A stretch of DNA of 47,337 nt from Paracoccus maritimus (GCF_025195095.1 NZ_JANAVZ010000015.1:1-47337), one strand, 5' to 3'; shown: positions 25,991 through 34,015, numbered from the stretch's first letter. The notes: generated by a model not told the origin, from the sequence alone. Program-made: numbers and translations.

Positions 25991-25993
25991 ACG

Positions 25994-26021
25994 ATCCGCA
26001 GATTATCGCAATTCTGCGGAT
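25994..26021. promoter_or_regulatory. Inverted repeat upstream of the HTH protein gene, putative operator
   Basis: ATCCGCAGA and TCTGCGGAT are perfect nine-base arms separated by ten bases. On the minus strand the spacer contributes GATAAT, a good -10 hexamer, so a protein bound here would block transcription of the gene starting at 25990. Confidence 0.5.
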
Positions 26022-26055
26022 TACAGAAGCACACATTTCCTTTGCCAATTACTCG

Positions 26056-26074
26056 TGATAAGGTGCACTTATCA
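26056..26074. promoter_or_regulatory. Second inverted repeat in the gap below the toxin gene
   Basis: TGATAAG and CTTATCA flank GTGCA. The arms are AT-rich and no T-run follows, so it looks more like a protein-binding site than a terminator of the toxin gene. A TTGACA hexamer on the plus strand follows at 26081 with nothing recognisable to transcribe. Confidence 0.35.
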
Positions 26075-26144
26075 GGACTGTTGACAACAGCATGAAACCG
26101 TCCCCATTCTCCCCCTCATGCAGCCATGCGACAGCACACGCGCA

Positions 26145-26552
26145 CTAGGTTCGGAAGGGATCTTCCAGCGCCACACCAGTCGGTGCAAAGTCCGCGACAT
26201 TGCCTGTCACCACCACGGCGCCATGCCGCAATGCGGTCGCCGCGATCATCAGATCGGCGCCGGAATGGCCGATCTGCCGGCTCAGGCGGCCCCAGATCCG
26301 GGCGTCCTCGGCCCCGAAATCCAGAATCCGGTCGCCAAAGATCCGCAGCGTCCGGTCAAGCCACGCCTGCAGATCAGACGCAAAGCCGGGATCGCGCTGC
26401 ACTTGCTGCTGGATGCCGCGCTCGATCTCGCCCACCGTGATGACGCTCAGGAACAGATCCGCCTCGGCCTTGTCGGCAAGCCACGCGGCGACACGCGGCG
26501 CGCGGTCGGGACGGCGCGCCGCCGAGATGACGTTGGTATCCAGAAGATACAT
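26145..26552 (-). CDS. vapC: PIN-domain toxin (VapC/FitB type)
   Basis: 135-residue ribonuclease toxin. The PIN acidic residues are visible: Asp5 in MYLLDTNVISAARRP, Glu in SVITVGEIERGI, and Asp in GADLMIAATALRHGAVVVT with a final NVADF. The start overlaps the stop codon of the antitoxin gene (ATGA), the usual coupling in type II systems. VapC toxins cleave tRNA or rRNA and are neutralised by the cognate antitoxin. On this replicon it would act in plasmid maintenance by killing or arresting cells that lose the plasmid. Confidence 0.9.
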   Translation of the reverse strand: MYLLDTNVISAARRPDRAPRVAAWLADKAEADLFLSVITVGEIERGIQQQVQRDPGFASDLQAWLDRTLRIFGDRILDFGAEDARIWGRLSRQIGHSGADLMIAATALRHGAVVVTGNVADFAPTGVALEDPFRT

Positions 26553-26794
26553 CAGAACTCGACATCCCGGGGCTGCACCTTGGTACGCGGGATTTCAGGC
26601 CCCGGAAATCCCATCAGGTGCTGGGCAAAACTTTCGCGGCCCTGCACCTCACCGGCCAACATGCGCCGATATTCCTCGACCGAAAGCACGACAACGGCAG
26701 GCTTGCCGCGCCGGCTGACCTCTTGCGGCTGCCCGGCCAGCGCCGCTTCGACCACCGCGCTGAAGCGGTTCTTCGCATCCTGGAGGGTCCACAT
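26552..26794 (-). CDS. Type II antitoxin, Phd/YefM family
   Basis: 80 residues. The N terminus MWTLQDAKNRFSAVVEAALA and the middle RRGKPAVVVLSVEEYRRML are the Phd/YefM DNA-binding fold; the C-terminal tail (ESFAQHLMGF onward) would wrap the toxin. AGGAAG lies six bases before the ATG. A Phd antitoxin with a PIN toxin is a common pairing. The tandem repeat just upstream is the likely autoregulatory site. Confidence 0.9.
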   Translation of the reverse strand: MWTLQDAKNRFSAVVEAALAGQPQEVSRRGKPAVVVLSVEEYRRMLAGEVQGRESFAQHLMGFPGPEIPRTKVQPRDVEF

Positions 26795-26805
26795 GGCTTT
26801 CTTCC

Positions 26806-26829
26806 TGTCTAGCTATCTGTCTAGATATG
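26806..26829. promoter_or_regulatory. 12-base tandem repeat, probable operator of the toxin-antitoxin operon
   Basis: TGTCTAGCTATC is followed directly by TGTCTAGATATG. The two copies differ at two positions, and TATCT/AGATA also forms a small inverted repeat. The site lies 12 bases upstream of the antitoxin start and 17 upstream of the recombinase start, so both divergent genes could be affected. Confidence 0.5.
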
Positions 26830-26845
26830 ACATCCGCAGGGTGCC

Positions 26846-27886
26846 ATGACAACCCCCCTGCCCTTCACCGACCACCTGCCGTGGACCGATGCCGCCGCAC
26901 TGGCCGAGCTGTATCGACGCGGCACGCCCGACAACACAGTGCGGGCCTGGGAACGCGATCTGGCCTATGTCACCGCCTGGAAACAGGCGGCGTTCGGCAA
27001 CGCGCTGACCTGGCCCGAAGCCGAGGCCGTGGCCCTGCGTTTCGTGCTGGATCACGCCAGCGACCTCAGCGACGCCTCCGGACCTGCTCGCGATGCGGCC
27101 GAGGCATTGATCGTCGCGGGGCTCAGGCGCAGCCTTGCCTGCCCGGCCCCGGCGACACTGGATCGCCGCATCGCGTCGTGGCGGGCGTTTCATCGCATGA
27201 AGAACCTGCCCTCGCCATTCGATGCGCCGCTGGTGGCGCAGGCCCGGGGCCGCGCCCGGCGCGCCGCCGCGCGGCCCCGCCACCGCAAGTCGCAGAACCC
27301 GATCACCCGCAAGGTGCTGGAGGCGATGCTTGCGACCTGCGACAGCAGCCATCGCGGCCTGCGCGACCGGGCGGCGCTGATGCTGGGCTGGGCCTCGGGC
27401 GGGCGGCGGCGGTCCGAAATCGTGGCCCTGAACCGTGACGACATCGACGACCGCGACCTGACCGCCAAGGGCATATTGCGCATCAGATTGCTGACCACCA
27501 AGACAACCGGGCCCGACGCCGCGCCCCGGCTGCCGCTGAAGGGACGCGCGGCGCACGCCGTGATGGACTGGATCACCGCCGCGCGGATCGAGACGGGCCC
27601 CCTGTTCCGGCCGGTCAGCCTGGCCGACCGCCCCCTGCCCCGCCGACTGTCGCCGGACGGCCTGTCGGTGCTGCTGCGGCACCGGCTTGAACTGGCGGGC
27701 TATCCGCCCGGATTCGCCAGCGCACATGGCCTGCGCGCGGGGTTCCTGACCCAGGCTGCGCTGGACGGTGCGCCCTTGCAGGCTGCGATGCAGCTTTCGC
27801 TGCACCGCAGCGCAAATCAGGCACAGCAGTATTACGCGGATATCGAAATCGAACGAAATCCCGCCACCGACCTTCTGGAGGATTGA
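26846..27886 (+). CDS. Tyrosine-type site-specific recombinase
   Basis: 346-residue integrase/XerCD-like protein. The N-terminal core-binding domain is followed by the catalytic domain with the expected set: Arg in GWASGGRRRSEIVALNRDDI, Lys in LTTKTTG, His-x-x-Arg in SAHGLRAGFLTQAA, a second His in LHRSANQAQQYY, and the nucleophilic Tyr in that same QYY. All catalytic positions are present, so it should be active. It lies between the toxin-antitoxin pair and parB and converges on parB. Plasmid dimer resolution is the likely role; integration of a mobile element is the alternative. No attachment-site duplication was found. Confidence 0.85.
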   Translation: MTTPLPFTDHLPWTDAAALAELYRRGTPDNTVRAWERDLAYVTAWKQAAFGNALTWPEAEAVALRFVLDHASDLSDASGPARDAAEALIVAGLRRSLACPAPATLDRRIASWRAFHRMKNLPSPFDAPLVAQARGRARRAAARPRHRKSQNPITRKVLEAMLATCDSSHRGLRDRAALMLGWASGGRRRSEIVALNRDDIDDRDLTAKGILRIRLLTTKTTGPDAAPRLPLKGRAAHAVMDWITAARIETGPLFRPVSLADRPLPRRLSPDGLSVLLRHRLELAGYPPGFASAHGLRAGFLTQAALDGAPLQAAMQLSLHRSANQAQQYYADIEIERNPATDLLED

Positions 27887-27900
27887 CCCGGATCGGCAAT

Positions 27901-27916
27901 CTTCCCCGCGGGGAAG
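27901..27916. repeat. Partition-site-like palindrome, copy 1 (putative parS)
   Basis: CTTCCCCGCGGGGAAG, extended to a perfect 20-base palindrome by AT on each side (27899-27918). It lies between the convergent stop codons of the recombinase and parB genes. It has no loop or T-run, and three more copies lie inside genes, so a binding site fits better than a terminator. Confidence 0.72.
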
Positions 27917-27917
27917 A

Positions 27918-29024
27918 TCAGTCGATCTGGTCCAGCAGCGCGGCCACAGCCGCCTCCAGCCGACGACGGTCCACGGCGGTGAAATCGCGCGGCAGGCGGA
28001 TCTCCAGCCGGCCATTCGCGGCGACGCATTTCGCGCTGCCCTGCGGGCGGGCAAGCTGGAAGGTGGTCTTGGCCTTGCCGCCGGACCCGGTCGGCGCGGA
28101 CCGCGCACGCGGCGCGGCATCGCCCGACCCGGCATCACCCCCCTGCCCCGCGAAACGCCGCAGAACCTCCAGCTCGTCCTTGACCGAACGCGTGTCCCAG
28201 TCGCGAAACTCGGCCTTGATCGCGGCAGCCGTTCCCGGCATCTCGTCCAGCCGTTGCGACAGCGCCAGACCCAGGGCGCGCGGAATTTCCTGCGGATACA
28301 GCAGCGTCTCGCCCAGCCTTTCCACCACGCGGATGAAATTCCTGATATAGCTGCGCTTCTGATAGCCCGCAGACCGGAACAGGATCGCGACGGCCTTTTC
28401 GGGATCGTTCTCCGGGGTCAGCGGGTCCATCGCATAATGGACGGCAAGCTGCGCCATCTCGGCGAACGAGATGTCCTTGCGGACCATGTTCTCGTCCACC
28501 ATGCGACGATACAGCTGTTCCAGCGCGTCGCCGCGTGCCGCGATCCCGGCGGGGATCCGGCCCCAGGCTTCGGCATCACCCGTCTCTTCAAGCAATGCGC
28601 GATAGGCCGACAGGCGGCGCCAGCCCTGGATCAGCTCGTATCTTCCATCGCCCGAAGGTTCCACGCGGATCGGGTTCGACAGACCGATTTCGCGGATCGA
28701 GTCGGTCAACTCGGCCAGTTCGAAATCCGCCCCCGGCGCGCGGTCGCGGATCAGTTTCTGCGTGTCGATCGCATCCAGCGGGATCATGTCGGTGATCAGT
28801 CCGGCGCGCTTCAGACGGACATGTTCCTGCGCAAGCGCGTCGTTCTCGGCGCGGATCCGCGCCTCGACCTGCGCGCGGTCGCGGCTGGATTCGGCCGTCT
28901 CGGCGATCGCCGTGGCCATCGGACCGCGCCGCGCGTCACGGTCGTCGGTCTTCCCCGCGGGGAAGGTTTCGGCGGGATCTTCCTCTGGCATCTCGATGTC
29001 GAACATGCGGCGTTTGCGGCTCAT
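27918..29024 (-). CDS. parB: Plasmid partitioning protein ParB (RepB-like)
   Basis: 368-residue centromere-binding protein. The ParB N-terminal nuclease/CTP-binding fold is seen in GLSNPIRVEPSGDGRYELIQ, GWRRLSAYRAL (the box II region) and MVDENMVRKDISFAEMAQLA, followed by a helix-turn-helix region around SAGYQKRSYIRNFIRVVERL. The extreme N terminus is basic (MSRKRRMF) as in plasmid RepB proteins. Its start overlaps the parA stop codon. It should load on the CTTCCCC palindromes and work with ParA to segregate the replicon. One palindrome is within its own coding sequence, encoding the segment FPAGK. Confidence 0.93.
   Translation of the reverse strand: MSRKRRMFDIEMPEEDPAETFPAGKTDDRDARRGPMATAIAETAESSRDRAQVEARIRAENDALAQEHVRLKRAGLITDMIPLDAIDTQKLIRDRAPGADFELAELTDSIREIGLSNPIRVEPSGDGRYELIQGWRRLSAYRALLEETGDAEAWGRIPAGIAARGDALEQLYRRMVDENMVRKDISFAEMAQLAVHYAMDPLTPENDPEKAVAILFRSAGYQKRSYIRNFIRVVERLGETLLYPQEIPRALGLALSQRLDEMPGTAAAIKAEFRDWDTRSVKDELEVLRRFAGQGGDAGSGDAAPRARSAPTGSGGKAKTTFQLARPQGSAKCVAANGRLEIRLPRDFTAVDRRRLEAAVAALLDQID
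28950..28965. repeat. Partition-site-like palindrome, copy 2, inside parB
   Basis: CTTCCCCGCGGGGAAG, identical over all 16 bases to the core of copy 1, within the N-terminal part of parB. Confidence 0.7.
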
Positions 29025-30325
29025 GCGTCAGCCTCCATCTGGTCCCATGCCGCCAGGACATGGCTGCGGAATTCCTCGTAGGCCTGATCGAATGTCGCGC
29101 GGGCGCGTCGCCATGTGTTGCGGGTCATCTCGCGATAGTCGATCTCGTAGATCGAGCTAAGGAAGCGGCCGGACTGTTCGACGGCGCGCGTCAGCTCGAT
29201 CGGGTGCTGGGCCATGCGGTCGCCGAACACCTGCCGGAACGCGTTCAGCATCGCCTGATGCAACTCGTTCGACGGCTCGAACCTGGTCATCAGGAAGCGG
29301 ACATCGTGGAACGCCTTGGGCAAGGCGATCTTCCCCGTGGGGAAGTTTTCGAACCCGTGCGACAGATCCTCGAGCGCCTCGGACAACTGGCCGATGAAGC
29401 TGGTGGTGGAGTCGTATTCCCAGTAGCCGGGACCTGACGGGATATACAGCATGTCGGCGGCAAAGACCGCGTTCATCGACTGATAGCCGATGGCGGGCGG
29501 GCAGTCGAACAGGATCAGGTCATAGGCGTCATCGGCCAGCCCGTCCAGGAAACGCGACACCGCGCCGAAGAAAGTCCATTCGGGATTGAGGTGCCGATAC
29601 TGGGCGCTGGCGAATTCGACGAAGGCCGCGTTGGCGCAGCTGGGAACGATGTCAATGGTCGGCCACGCGGTCGGCTTGATGAAGTCCGACGGGCGCAGCG
29701 CGCCCAGGCCCATGTCCCGGATCGAGGACGGCAGCTTGCGCTGGGGCAGGGCGGTGCCGCTTTCGGCGCCGGACCCGACGGCGTTCATGCGATCCGTCTC
29801 GCGTTCAAGATCGCGGGCCATGATGCCCCAGACGGTGTGGTCCTCGCCGACATCGGTCAGGCCCATCGAATGTGACAGCGTCGCCTGCGGGTCGAAATCG
29901 ACCAGCAGCACCCGATAGCCGTCCAGCGCCGCGGCGTGGGCGAAATGCAAGGCCACGGTCGACTTGCCCGCGCCGCCCTTGAAGTTGGCGATGGCCGCGC
30001 GGAAGGCGCGCTTGCCCGCCGGACGGGGAGGCAGCAGCGACCGCTTGCCGATCCGGATGCGGCGGCGCAGTTCGTTGATCTCGTCCAGGCTGAACCAGCG
30101 CTGCCGGCCTTCTTCCTCGACTTCCCCAAGGGGAAGGTTCGGGTCCGCCGCCAGCTTGCCGCGGAAGGTGGACTGGTTGATGCGGAAGATCAGTTCCGAG
30201 ACTTCCCAGGACGAAAAGCGTCGCAGCGTCTTCTCGTTATCGGGGCTGAAGGTCTGGCGCCGGATCCAGCCCTGCATCTTCAGGGACTGTGCCTGCAGCC
30301 GGGCGAGGTCTTCGTGCGTATACAT
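29021..30325 (-). CDS. parA: Plasmid partitioning ATPase ParA
   Basis: 434-residue type Ia ParA. An N-terminal DNA-binding region (MYTHEDLARLQAQSLKMQGW and the SWEVSELIFRINQSTFRGKL block) precedes the deviant Walker A motif NFKGGAGKSTVALHFAHAA, Walker A' VLLVDFDPQATLSHSMGL, and the Walker B region YDLILFDCPPAIGYQSMNAV. The start at 30325 has ACAGG six bases upstream; earlier in-frame starts at 30361 or 30535 lack a site. The long N-terminal domain is expected to autorepress the parAB operon. Two palindromes lie within the gene, encoding NFPTGK and NLPLGE. Confidence 0.94.
   Translation of the reverse strand: MYTHEDLARLQAQSLKMQGWIRRQTFSPDNEKTLRRFSSWEVSELIFRINQSTFRGKLAADPNLPLGEVEEEGRQRWFSLDEINELRRRIRIGKRSLLPPRPAGKRAFRAAIANFKGGAGKSTVALHFAHAAALDGYRVLLVDFDPQATLSHSMGLTDVGEDHTVWGIMARDLERETDRMNAVGSGAESGTALPQRKLPSSIRDMGLGALRPSDFIKPTAWPTIDIVPSCANAAFVEFASAQYRHLNPEWTFFGAVSRFLDGLADDAYDLILFDCPPAIGYQSMNAVFAADMLYIPSGPGYWEYDSTTSFIGQLSEALEDLSHGFENFPTGKIALPKAFHDVRFLMTRFEPSNELHQAMLNAFRQVFGDRMAQHPIELTRAVEQSGRFLSSIYEIDYREMTRNTWRRARATFDQAYEEFRSHVLAAWDQMEADA
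29331..29346. repeat. Partition-site-like palindrome, copy 3, inside parA
   Basis: CTTCCCCGTGGGGAAG. The seven-base arms match copies 1 and 2 exactly; only the central two bases break symmetry. Confidence 0.65.
30121..30136. repeat. Partition-site-like palindrome, copy 4, inside parA
   Basis: CTTCCCCAAGGGGAAG. Arms are identical to the other copies with a different central dinucleotide. I found no further copy outside 27.9-30.2 kb by eye. Confidence 0.65.
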
Positions 30326-30821
30326 GTTGTGCCTGTCTTGAAGGACGTTGATTACTGCCATCTCTGCTTTTACGCCGAATTTGCGCTTTTGGCAAAAGAC
30401 GTTTTCAATCAGGTCAGCATCGGTCGCCAAGGCGCGAATCGCGGCCCATATCTGCGAATCGGCGCGCACCGGGCGCAGCGCCCAGCCCTCGGACCGGACG
30501 CCAGAAATGGGGGACGCGGGAAGGCCGCACACCACAGATTGGGGGACATCGGCGCGATATCAGGGGACATCCAAGGCGTCACCCAATACCAGTGATACCG
30601 ATTTTTCAATCAGGATCGGGACAGGAAACGATCCAGCCGAGCAAAGTTCTTGACAGAATCGGATTTCAGGACGCAAATGCGGTAAGGATGGCGAAAAGCG
30701 TTGCGGTCGTTCGACCAAGACACCAGACAGGGCGGCAAAGACCCCCCAAGCCATCGAGGCAGAAAGGCCGCAGCAAGGCGGCATGGCAAGGGCAGCCGGT
30801 GCATGACCGGCAGGAGCAGTG
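30326..30821. other. Gene-free region between parA and the initiator gene, candidate replication origin
   Basis: About 500 bases without a convincing gene, between the divergent parA and initiator genes. It holds a perfect inverted repeat CTTTTG-G-CAAAAG (30386-30398); GCGAATCG twice at a 20-base interval (30434, 30454); GGGGGAC at 30509 and 30541 with GGGGACATC at 30542 and 30563, 21 bases apart; TTTTCAATCAGG twice (30402, 30603); and ATTTGCG/CGCAAAT inverted at 30379 and 30672. A TTGACA-17-GCAAAT promoter (30650-30678) could drive the initiator. Repeat-rich DNA beside an initiator gene is the usual form of an iteron-type origin; no consensus DnaA boxes were recognised. Confidence 0.5.
30795..30811 (+). 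promoter_or_regulatory. Hairpin abutting the ribosome binding site of the initiator gene
   Basis: GCCGGT and ACCGGC form a six-base stem with loop GCATG, ending one base before the AGGAG ribosome site (30812-30816). It could modulate translation of the initiator and so copy number. Confidence 0.35.
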
Positions 30822-31496
30822 ATGCAGGTGATCCGACCCGTCGGCCGGGAGGCCGCGGCGAAAAAATACGACATCCTGTCGGCGATGATGGCCCATGCGC
30901 TGGCCGGTGACCAGCACCGGCAACGGCTGATCCTGCGGCTGATGGCGCTGATCACCACACGCTACAACTGGCAGCGCAACGAACTTGCCACGGGACAGCG
31001 CGAGATCGCCCGGCTGTGGTGCGTGGACGAACGCACCGTCAAGCGCGACATGGCGCGGCTGCGCGGACTTGGCTGGGTTCAGGTCAAGCGGGCAGGGGCC
31101 CGCGGTCGGGTCTCGGTCCTGGGGCTGGATCTGGAACGGATCATGCTGGATACGCGCCCCGAATGGTCCCATATCGGCGAGGATTTCGTGGCCCGTGTCG
31201 GACAGGGGCCGCAGCCCGCGGAAAGCACCGTGGTTCCGTTCCGCAGACCCGATCCGGTGCCGGGCGACGGCGTCTGGCCTGCGATCTGCGACCGGCTTGC
31301 CGCCGAGGATCCGGCGCTGTGCGACGCCTGGTTCCGGGCGCTGCGCGAGGCCGGGATCGCCGAGGGGCGGCTGACCCTGATCGCGCCGTCGCGATTTCAT
31401 GCGACCTATGTGCGCACGCATCTTCTGGGGCGGCTGAAGATCGCCGCGCGACGCCATGACGGTAGCATCGCCGATGTCGTCATCGACACGCTTTGA
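30822..31496 (+). CDS. DnaA-like plasmid replication initiator
   Basis: 224 residues. The N-terminal half holds a helix-turn-helix around ATGQREIARLWCVDERTVKR and DMARLRGLGWV. The C-terminal 70 residues (GVWPAICDRLAAEDPALCDA, then FRALREAGIAEGRLTLIAPS and RFHATYVRTHLLGRLKIAAR) resemble the N-terminal domain I of chromosomal DnaA. No AAA+ ATPase domain or DnaA box-binding domain is present. This matches the DnaA-like replicases known from Rhodobacterales plasmids, which sit beside parAB. The ATG at 30822 has AGGAG at good spacing; a GTG one codon earlier is too close. It defines the replicon type and rules out a standard repABC plasmid here. Confidence 0.85.
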   Translation: MQVIRPVGREAAAKKYDILSAMMAHALAGDQHRQRLILRLMALITTRYNWQRNELATGQREIARLWCVDERTVKRDMARLRGLGWVQVKRAGARGRVSVLGLDLERIMLDTRPEWSHIGEDFVARVGQGPQPAESTVVPFRRPDPVPGDGVWPAICDRLAAEDPALCDAWFRALREAGIAEGRLTLIAPSRFHATYVRTHLLGRLKIAARRHDGSIADVVIDTL

Positions 31497-31537
31497 TGCA
31501 ACGAAGTCGTTTAATAACAACAGCTTGGGAAATGCGG

Positions 31538-31566
31538 TTGACGCTGTCCCGGCCCCCCGACATGCT
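31538..31566 (+). promoter_or_regulatory. Candidate promoter of the amino acid ABC transporter operon
   Basis: TTGACG, 17 bases, then CATGCT: a good -35 and a weak -10, 60 bases before the binding-protein start. GGCGG/CCGCC around an eight-base loop lies in the putative leader. Confidence 0.35.
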
Positions 31567-31625
31567 ACCCGGTGATAAATGGCGGGTGAAGATCCGCCGT
31601 CTTCAGACAGGGAAAAGGGGAAAAG

Positions 31626-32384
31626 ATGATACGCGAATTCAAGTCTCTGGCACTGGCGGGTTGCATCGGTCTGGGCGCGATGAGCGCCGGCATGGCAACC
31701 GCGCAAACGGCCAAGGTCGCGACCGACCCCAGCTTCGTTCCATTCGAGATGCTGGATCAGGAAAGCGGCGAGATGATCGGCTTCGATATGGACATCATCG
31801 CCGCGATCGCGGACCGGGCCGGGTTCGAATACGAACTGAACACGATGGACTTCAACGGCATCATTCCGGCCGTGCAGACCGGCAATATCGACATCGCGAT
31901 TGCCGGGATCACCATCACCGATGAGCGGGGCGAGATCGTCGATTTCTCGGACCCCTATTACGACAGCGGCCTGAAGATCCTGGTCGCCGCCGATAACGAG
32001 GACGTCGAATCCGTCGAGGATCTGGCCGGCATGAAGATCGGCACCAAGATCGGATCGACCAGCTTCGACTATCTGACCGAAAATCTGGGCGACGACGCCG
32101 AGATCACGCCCTATCCCGGCTCCAGCGACATGTATATGGCGCTGATGGGCGGCAGCGTGGACGCGGTCTTCTATGACGCGCCGAACGTGGCCTATTTCGC
32201 GCAGACCCGCGGCGAGGGCCGCGTGAAGGTCGTCGGCCCGCTGTACGAGGGGCAGCAATACGGGATCGCCTTCGTCAAGGGCAGCGAATTGCTGGAACCC
32301 GCCAACGAGGCGCTGGCCGCGATGCGCGAGGACGGCACCTATGACGAGATCCACGCGAAATGGTTCGGCGAAAGCACCGAATAA
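31626..32384 (+). CDS. Polar amino acid ABC transporter substrate-binding protein
   Basis: 252-residue family-3 solute-binding protein with a Sec signal peptide ([20 protein letters not shown]). The mature protein shows [55 protein letters not shown] and [18 protein letters not shown], the classic pattern of GlnH/HisJ-type proteins, ending with [14 protein letters not shown]. It begins 129 bases after the initiator gene and is followed by permease and ATPase genes on the same strand. Ligand unknown; glutamine-like or acidic amino acids are typical. Confidence 0.92.
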   Translation: MIREFKSLALAGCIGLGAMSAGMATAQTAKVATDPSFVPFEMLDQESGEMIGFDMDIIAAIADRAGFEYELNTMDFNGIIPAVQTGNIDIAIAGITITDERGEIVDFSDPYYDSGLKILVAADNEDVESVEDLAGMKIGTKIGSTSFDYLTENLGDDAEITPYPGSSDMYMALMGGSVDAVFYDAPNVAYFAQTRGEGRVKVVGPLYEGQQYGIAFVKGSELLEPANEALAAMREDGTYDEIHAKWFGESTE

Positions 32385-32398
32385 TCTTCGGGCACGAT

Positions 32399-32423
32399 GC
32401 GCCGCCCGCCTGACGGGCGGCGC
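32399..32423 (+). terminator. Intercistronic hairpin between binding protein and permease genes
   Basis: GCGCCGCCCG and CGGGCGGCGC form a perfect ten-base stem with loop CCTGA, 14 bases after the binding-protein stop codon. No T-run follows. It probably sets the ratio of binding protein to permease. Confidence 0.6.
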
Positions 32424-32458
32424 CACCATGACGCGGGTCCTGTCACGGAGCGGATCAC

Positions 32459-33130
32459 TTGGACAGCACATTTCAATTCGACTGGCAGGCGGCGTTCGAT
32501 TCGATCCCGTATCTGCTGAAGGGCATACCCTACACGCTGCTGATTTCGGGCGTGGGTCTGGCCATCGGCTTTGTCATCGGCATCATCTTCGGACTTCTGC
32601 GGATCAGCCCGATGGCGTGGCTGCGCTGGATCGCGATCATCTATATCGAGGTGTTCCGCGGCACGCCGGTTCTGGTCCAGGTGCTGTTCATCTTCTACGG
32701 GCTGCCGCAGATCCTGGGCGGGCCGATCGATGCGGTGACGGCGGGGATCGCCGCGATCGCGGTCAATTCGGGGGCCTATATCTCGGAGATCGTGCGCGGC
32801 GGCGTGCAGTCCATCGAACGCGGTCAGCGCGAGGCGGGATTGTCCCTGGGCCTGACGCGGATCGACACGTTCCGATTCGTGATCTGGCCGCAGGCCTTTC
32901 GGCGGATGATCCCGGCGCTTGGCAATCAGGGTATCATCAGCATCAAGGACACCTCGCTGTTTGCGGTGATCGGGGTGGGCGAACTGGTGCGCCAGGGGCA
33001 GATCTATATCGCCACGACCTTCAACGCGCTTGAGGTCTATCTGATGGTTGCCGTCCTGTATCTGGCGATCACGCTGTCGCTGTCGGTCGGTCTGCGGCTT
33101 CTGGAACGCAAGGGATTGGTGGGACAATGA
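32459..33130 (+). CDS. Polar amino acid ABC transporter permease
   Basis: 223 residues, HisM/GlnP type. The segment [20 protein letters not shown] starts the membrane domain, [20 protein letters not shown] is the conserved family motif, and the EAA loop is [20 protein letters not shown] with [15 protein letters not shown]. The start is a TTG at 32459 with GGAG about eight bases upstream; the first ATG would cut into the membrane domain. A single permease gene implies a homodimer or a partner elsewhere. Confidence 0.92.
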   Translation: MDSTFQFDWQAAFDSIPYLLKGIPYTLLISGVGLAIGFVIGIIFGLLRISPMAWLRWIAIIYIEVFRGTPVLVQVLFIFYGLPQILGGPIDAVTAGIAAIAVNSGAYISEIVRGGVQSIERGQREAGLSLGLTRIDTFRFVIWPQAFRRMIPALGNQGIISIKDTSLFAVIGVGELVRQGQIYIATTFNALEVYLMVAVLYLAITLSLSVGLRLLERKGLVGQ

Positions 33131-33891
33131 GCCAAGACGACGACAAGGCGCCGATCGTTCGCATCGAGGCGCTGAACAAGCATTTCGGCAGCCTGCATGT
33201 GCTGAAGGACATCGATCTGCAAGTGGCACCCGGCGAGGTGGTGGTGGTGATCGGCGCCAGCGGGTCGGGCAAATCGACCCTGATCCGCTGCGTGAACGGG
33301 CTGGAGGAATTCCAGCGCGGCCAGATCGAGGTGGACGGCAATCTTCTGAAACCAAACGGCAAATCCGGCGGCGCGCTGCAGGCGATCCGCACCGAGGTCG
33401 GGATGGTCTTCCAGCAGTTCAACCTGTTTCCGCATCTCAGCGTCATCGATAACGTGATGCTGGCGCCGATGCGGGTGCGCAATGTCAGCCGGCAGCAGGC
33501 CGAGGACACCGCGACGCGGCTGCTGGAACGGGTCGGCATTTCCGATCAGGCGCGGAAATTCCCGTCGCAACTGTCGGGCGGGCAGCAGCAGCGGGTCGCG
33601 CTGGCGCGGGCGCTGGCGATGGAGCCGCGGCTGATGCTGTTCGATGAGCCGACGTCGGCGCTGGATCCCGAGATGATCGGCGAGGTTCTGGACGCCATGC
33701 GCGAGCTTGCGCGCGAGGGGATGACGATGATGATCGTCACCCACGAGATGAGCTTTGCCCGCGAGGTCGCGGACCGCGTGATCTATATCCACAAGGGCGA
33801 GATCACCGAGGAGGGGACGCCCGAACAGGTCTTCGACAACCCCCGCAACGAACGCACCCAAAGCTTTCTGGCGCGCGTCCTGACGCATTGA
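33127..33891 (+). CDS. Polar amino acid ABC transporter ATPase (GlnQ/HisP type)
   Basis: 254 residues. Walker [21 protein letters not shown], signature [20 protein letters not shown], Walker [16 protein letters not shown] and switch region [20 protein letters not shown] are complete. The start overlaps the permease stop codon (ATGA). It ends the three-gene importer operon. Confidence 0.94.
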   Translation: MSQDDDKAPIVRIEALNKHFGSLHVLKDIDLQVAPGEVVVVIGASGSGKSTLIRCVNGLEEFQRGQIEVDGNLLKPNGKSGGALQAIRTEVGMVFQQFNLFPHLSVIDNVMLAPMRVRNVSRQQAEDTATRLLERVGISDQARKFPSQLSGGQQQRVALARALAMEPRLMLFDEPTSALDPEMIGEVLDAMRELAREGMTMMIVTHEMSFAREVADRVIYIHKGEITEEGTPEQVFDNPRNERTQSFLARVLTH

Positions 33892-34015
33892 TCGCAGGGC
33901 CCGGGCGCGGCGGAACGGCGCCTGGTCACGGGATCGTTTGGAACTGCCCTGTGCTGCCGACTGTTCGGTTGCAGATGACTTTGTCCGCGACGCCGGACGT
34001 TACAGGAGGGCACCG

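Noticed and set aside
26846..27886. Integrase of a genomic island with flanking attachment sites
   Set aside because: No tRNA gene or terminal direct repeat was found, and the position beside parAB suggests plasmid dimer resolution.
27899..27918. Palindrome between convergent recombinase and parB genes read as a bidirectional terminator
   Set aside because: It has no loop and no T-run, and the same core recurs inside parA and parB, so a partition site explains it better.
30326..30535. An N-terminal extension of ParA up to 30535
   Set aside because: No ribosome site supports it and the extra residues do not resemble ParA; MYTHEDL at 30325 is preceded by a site at correct spacing.
27918..31496. 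A repABC replication module
   Set aside because: ParA and ParB are present, but no RepC follows; the nearby initiator has a DnaA-type domain and is divergent from parA.
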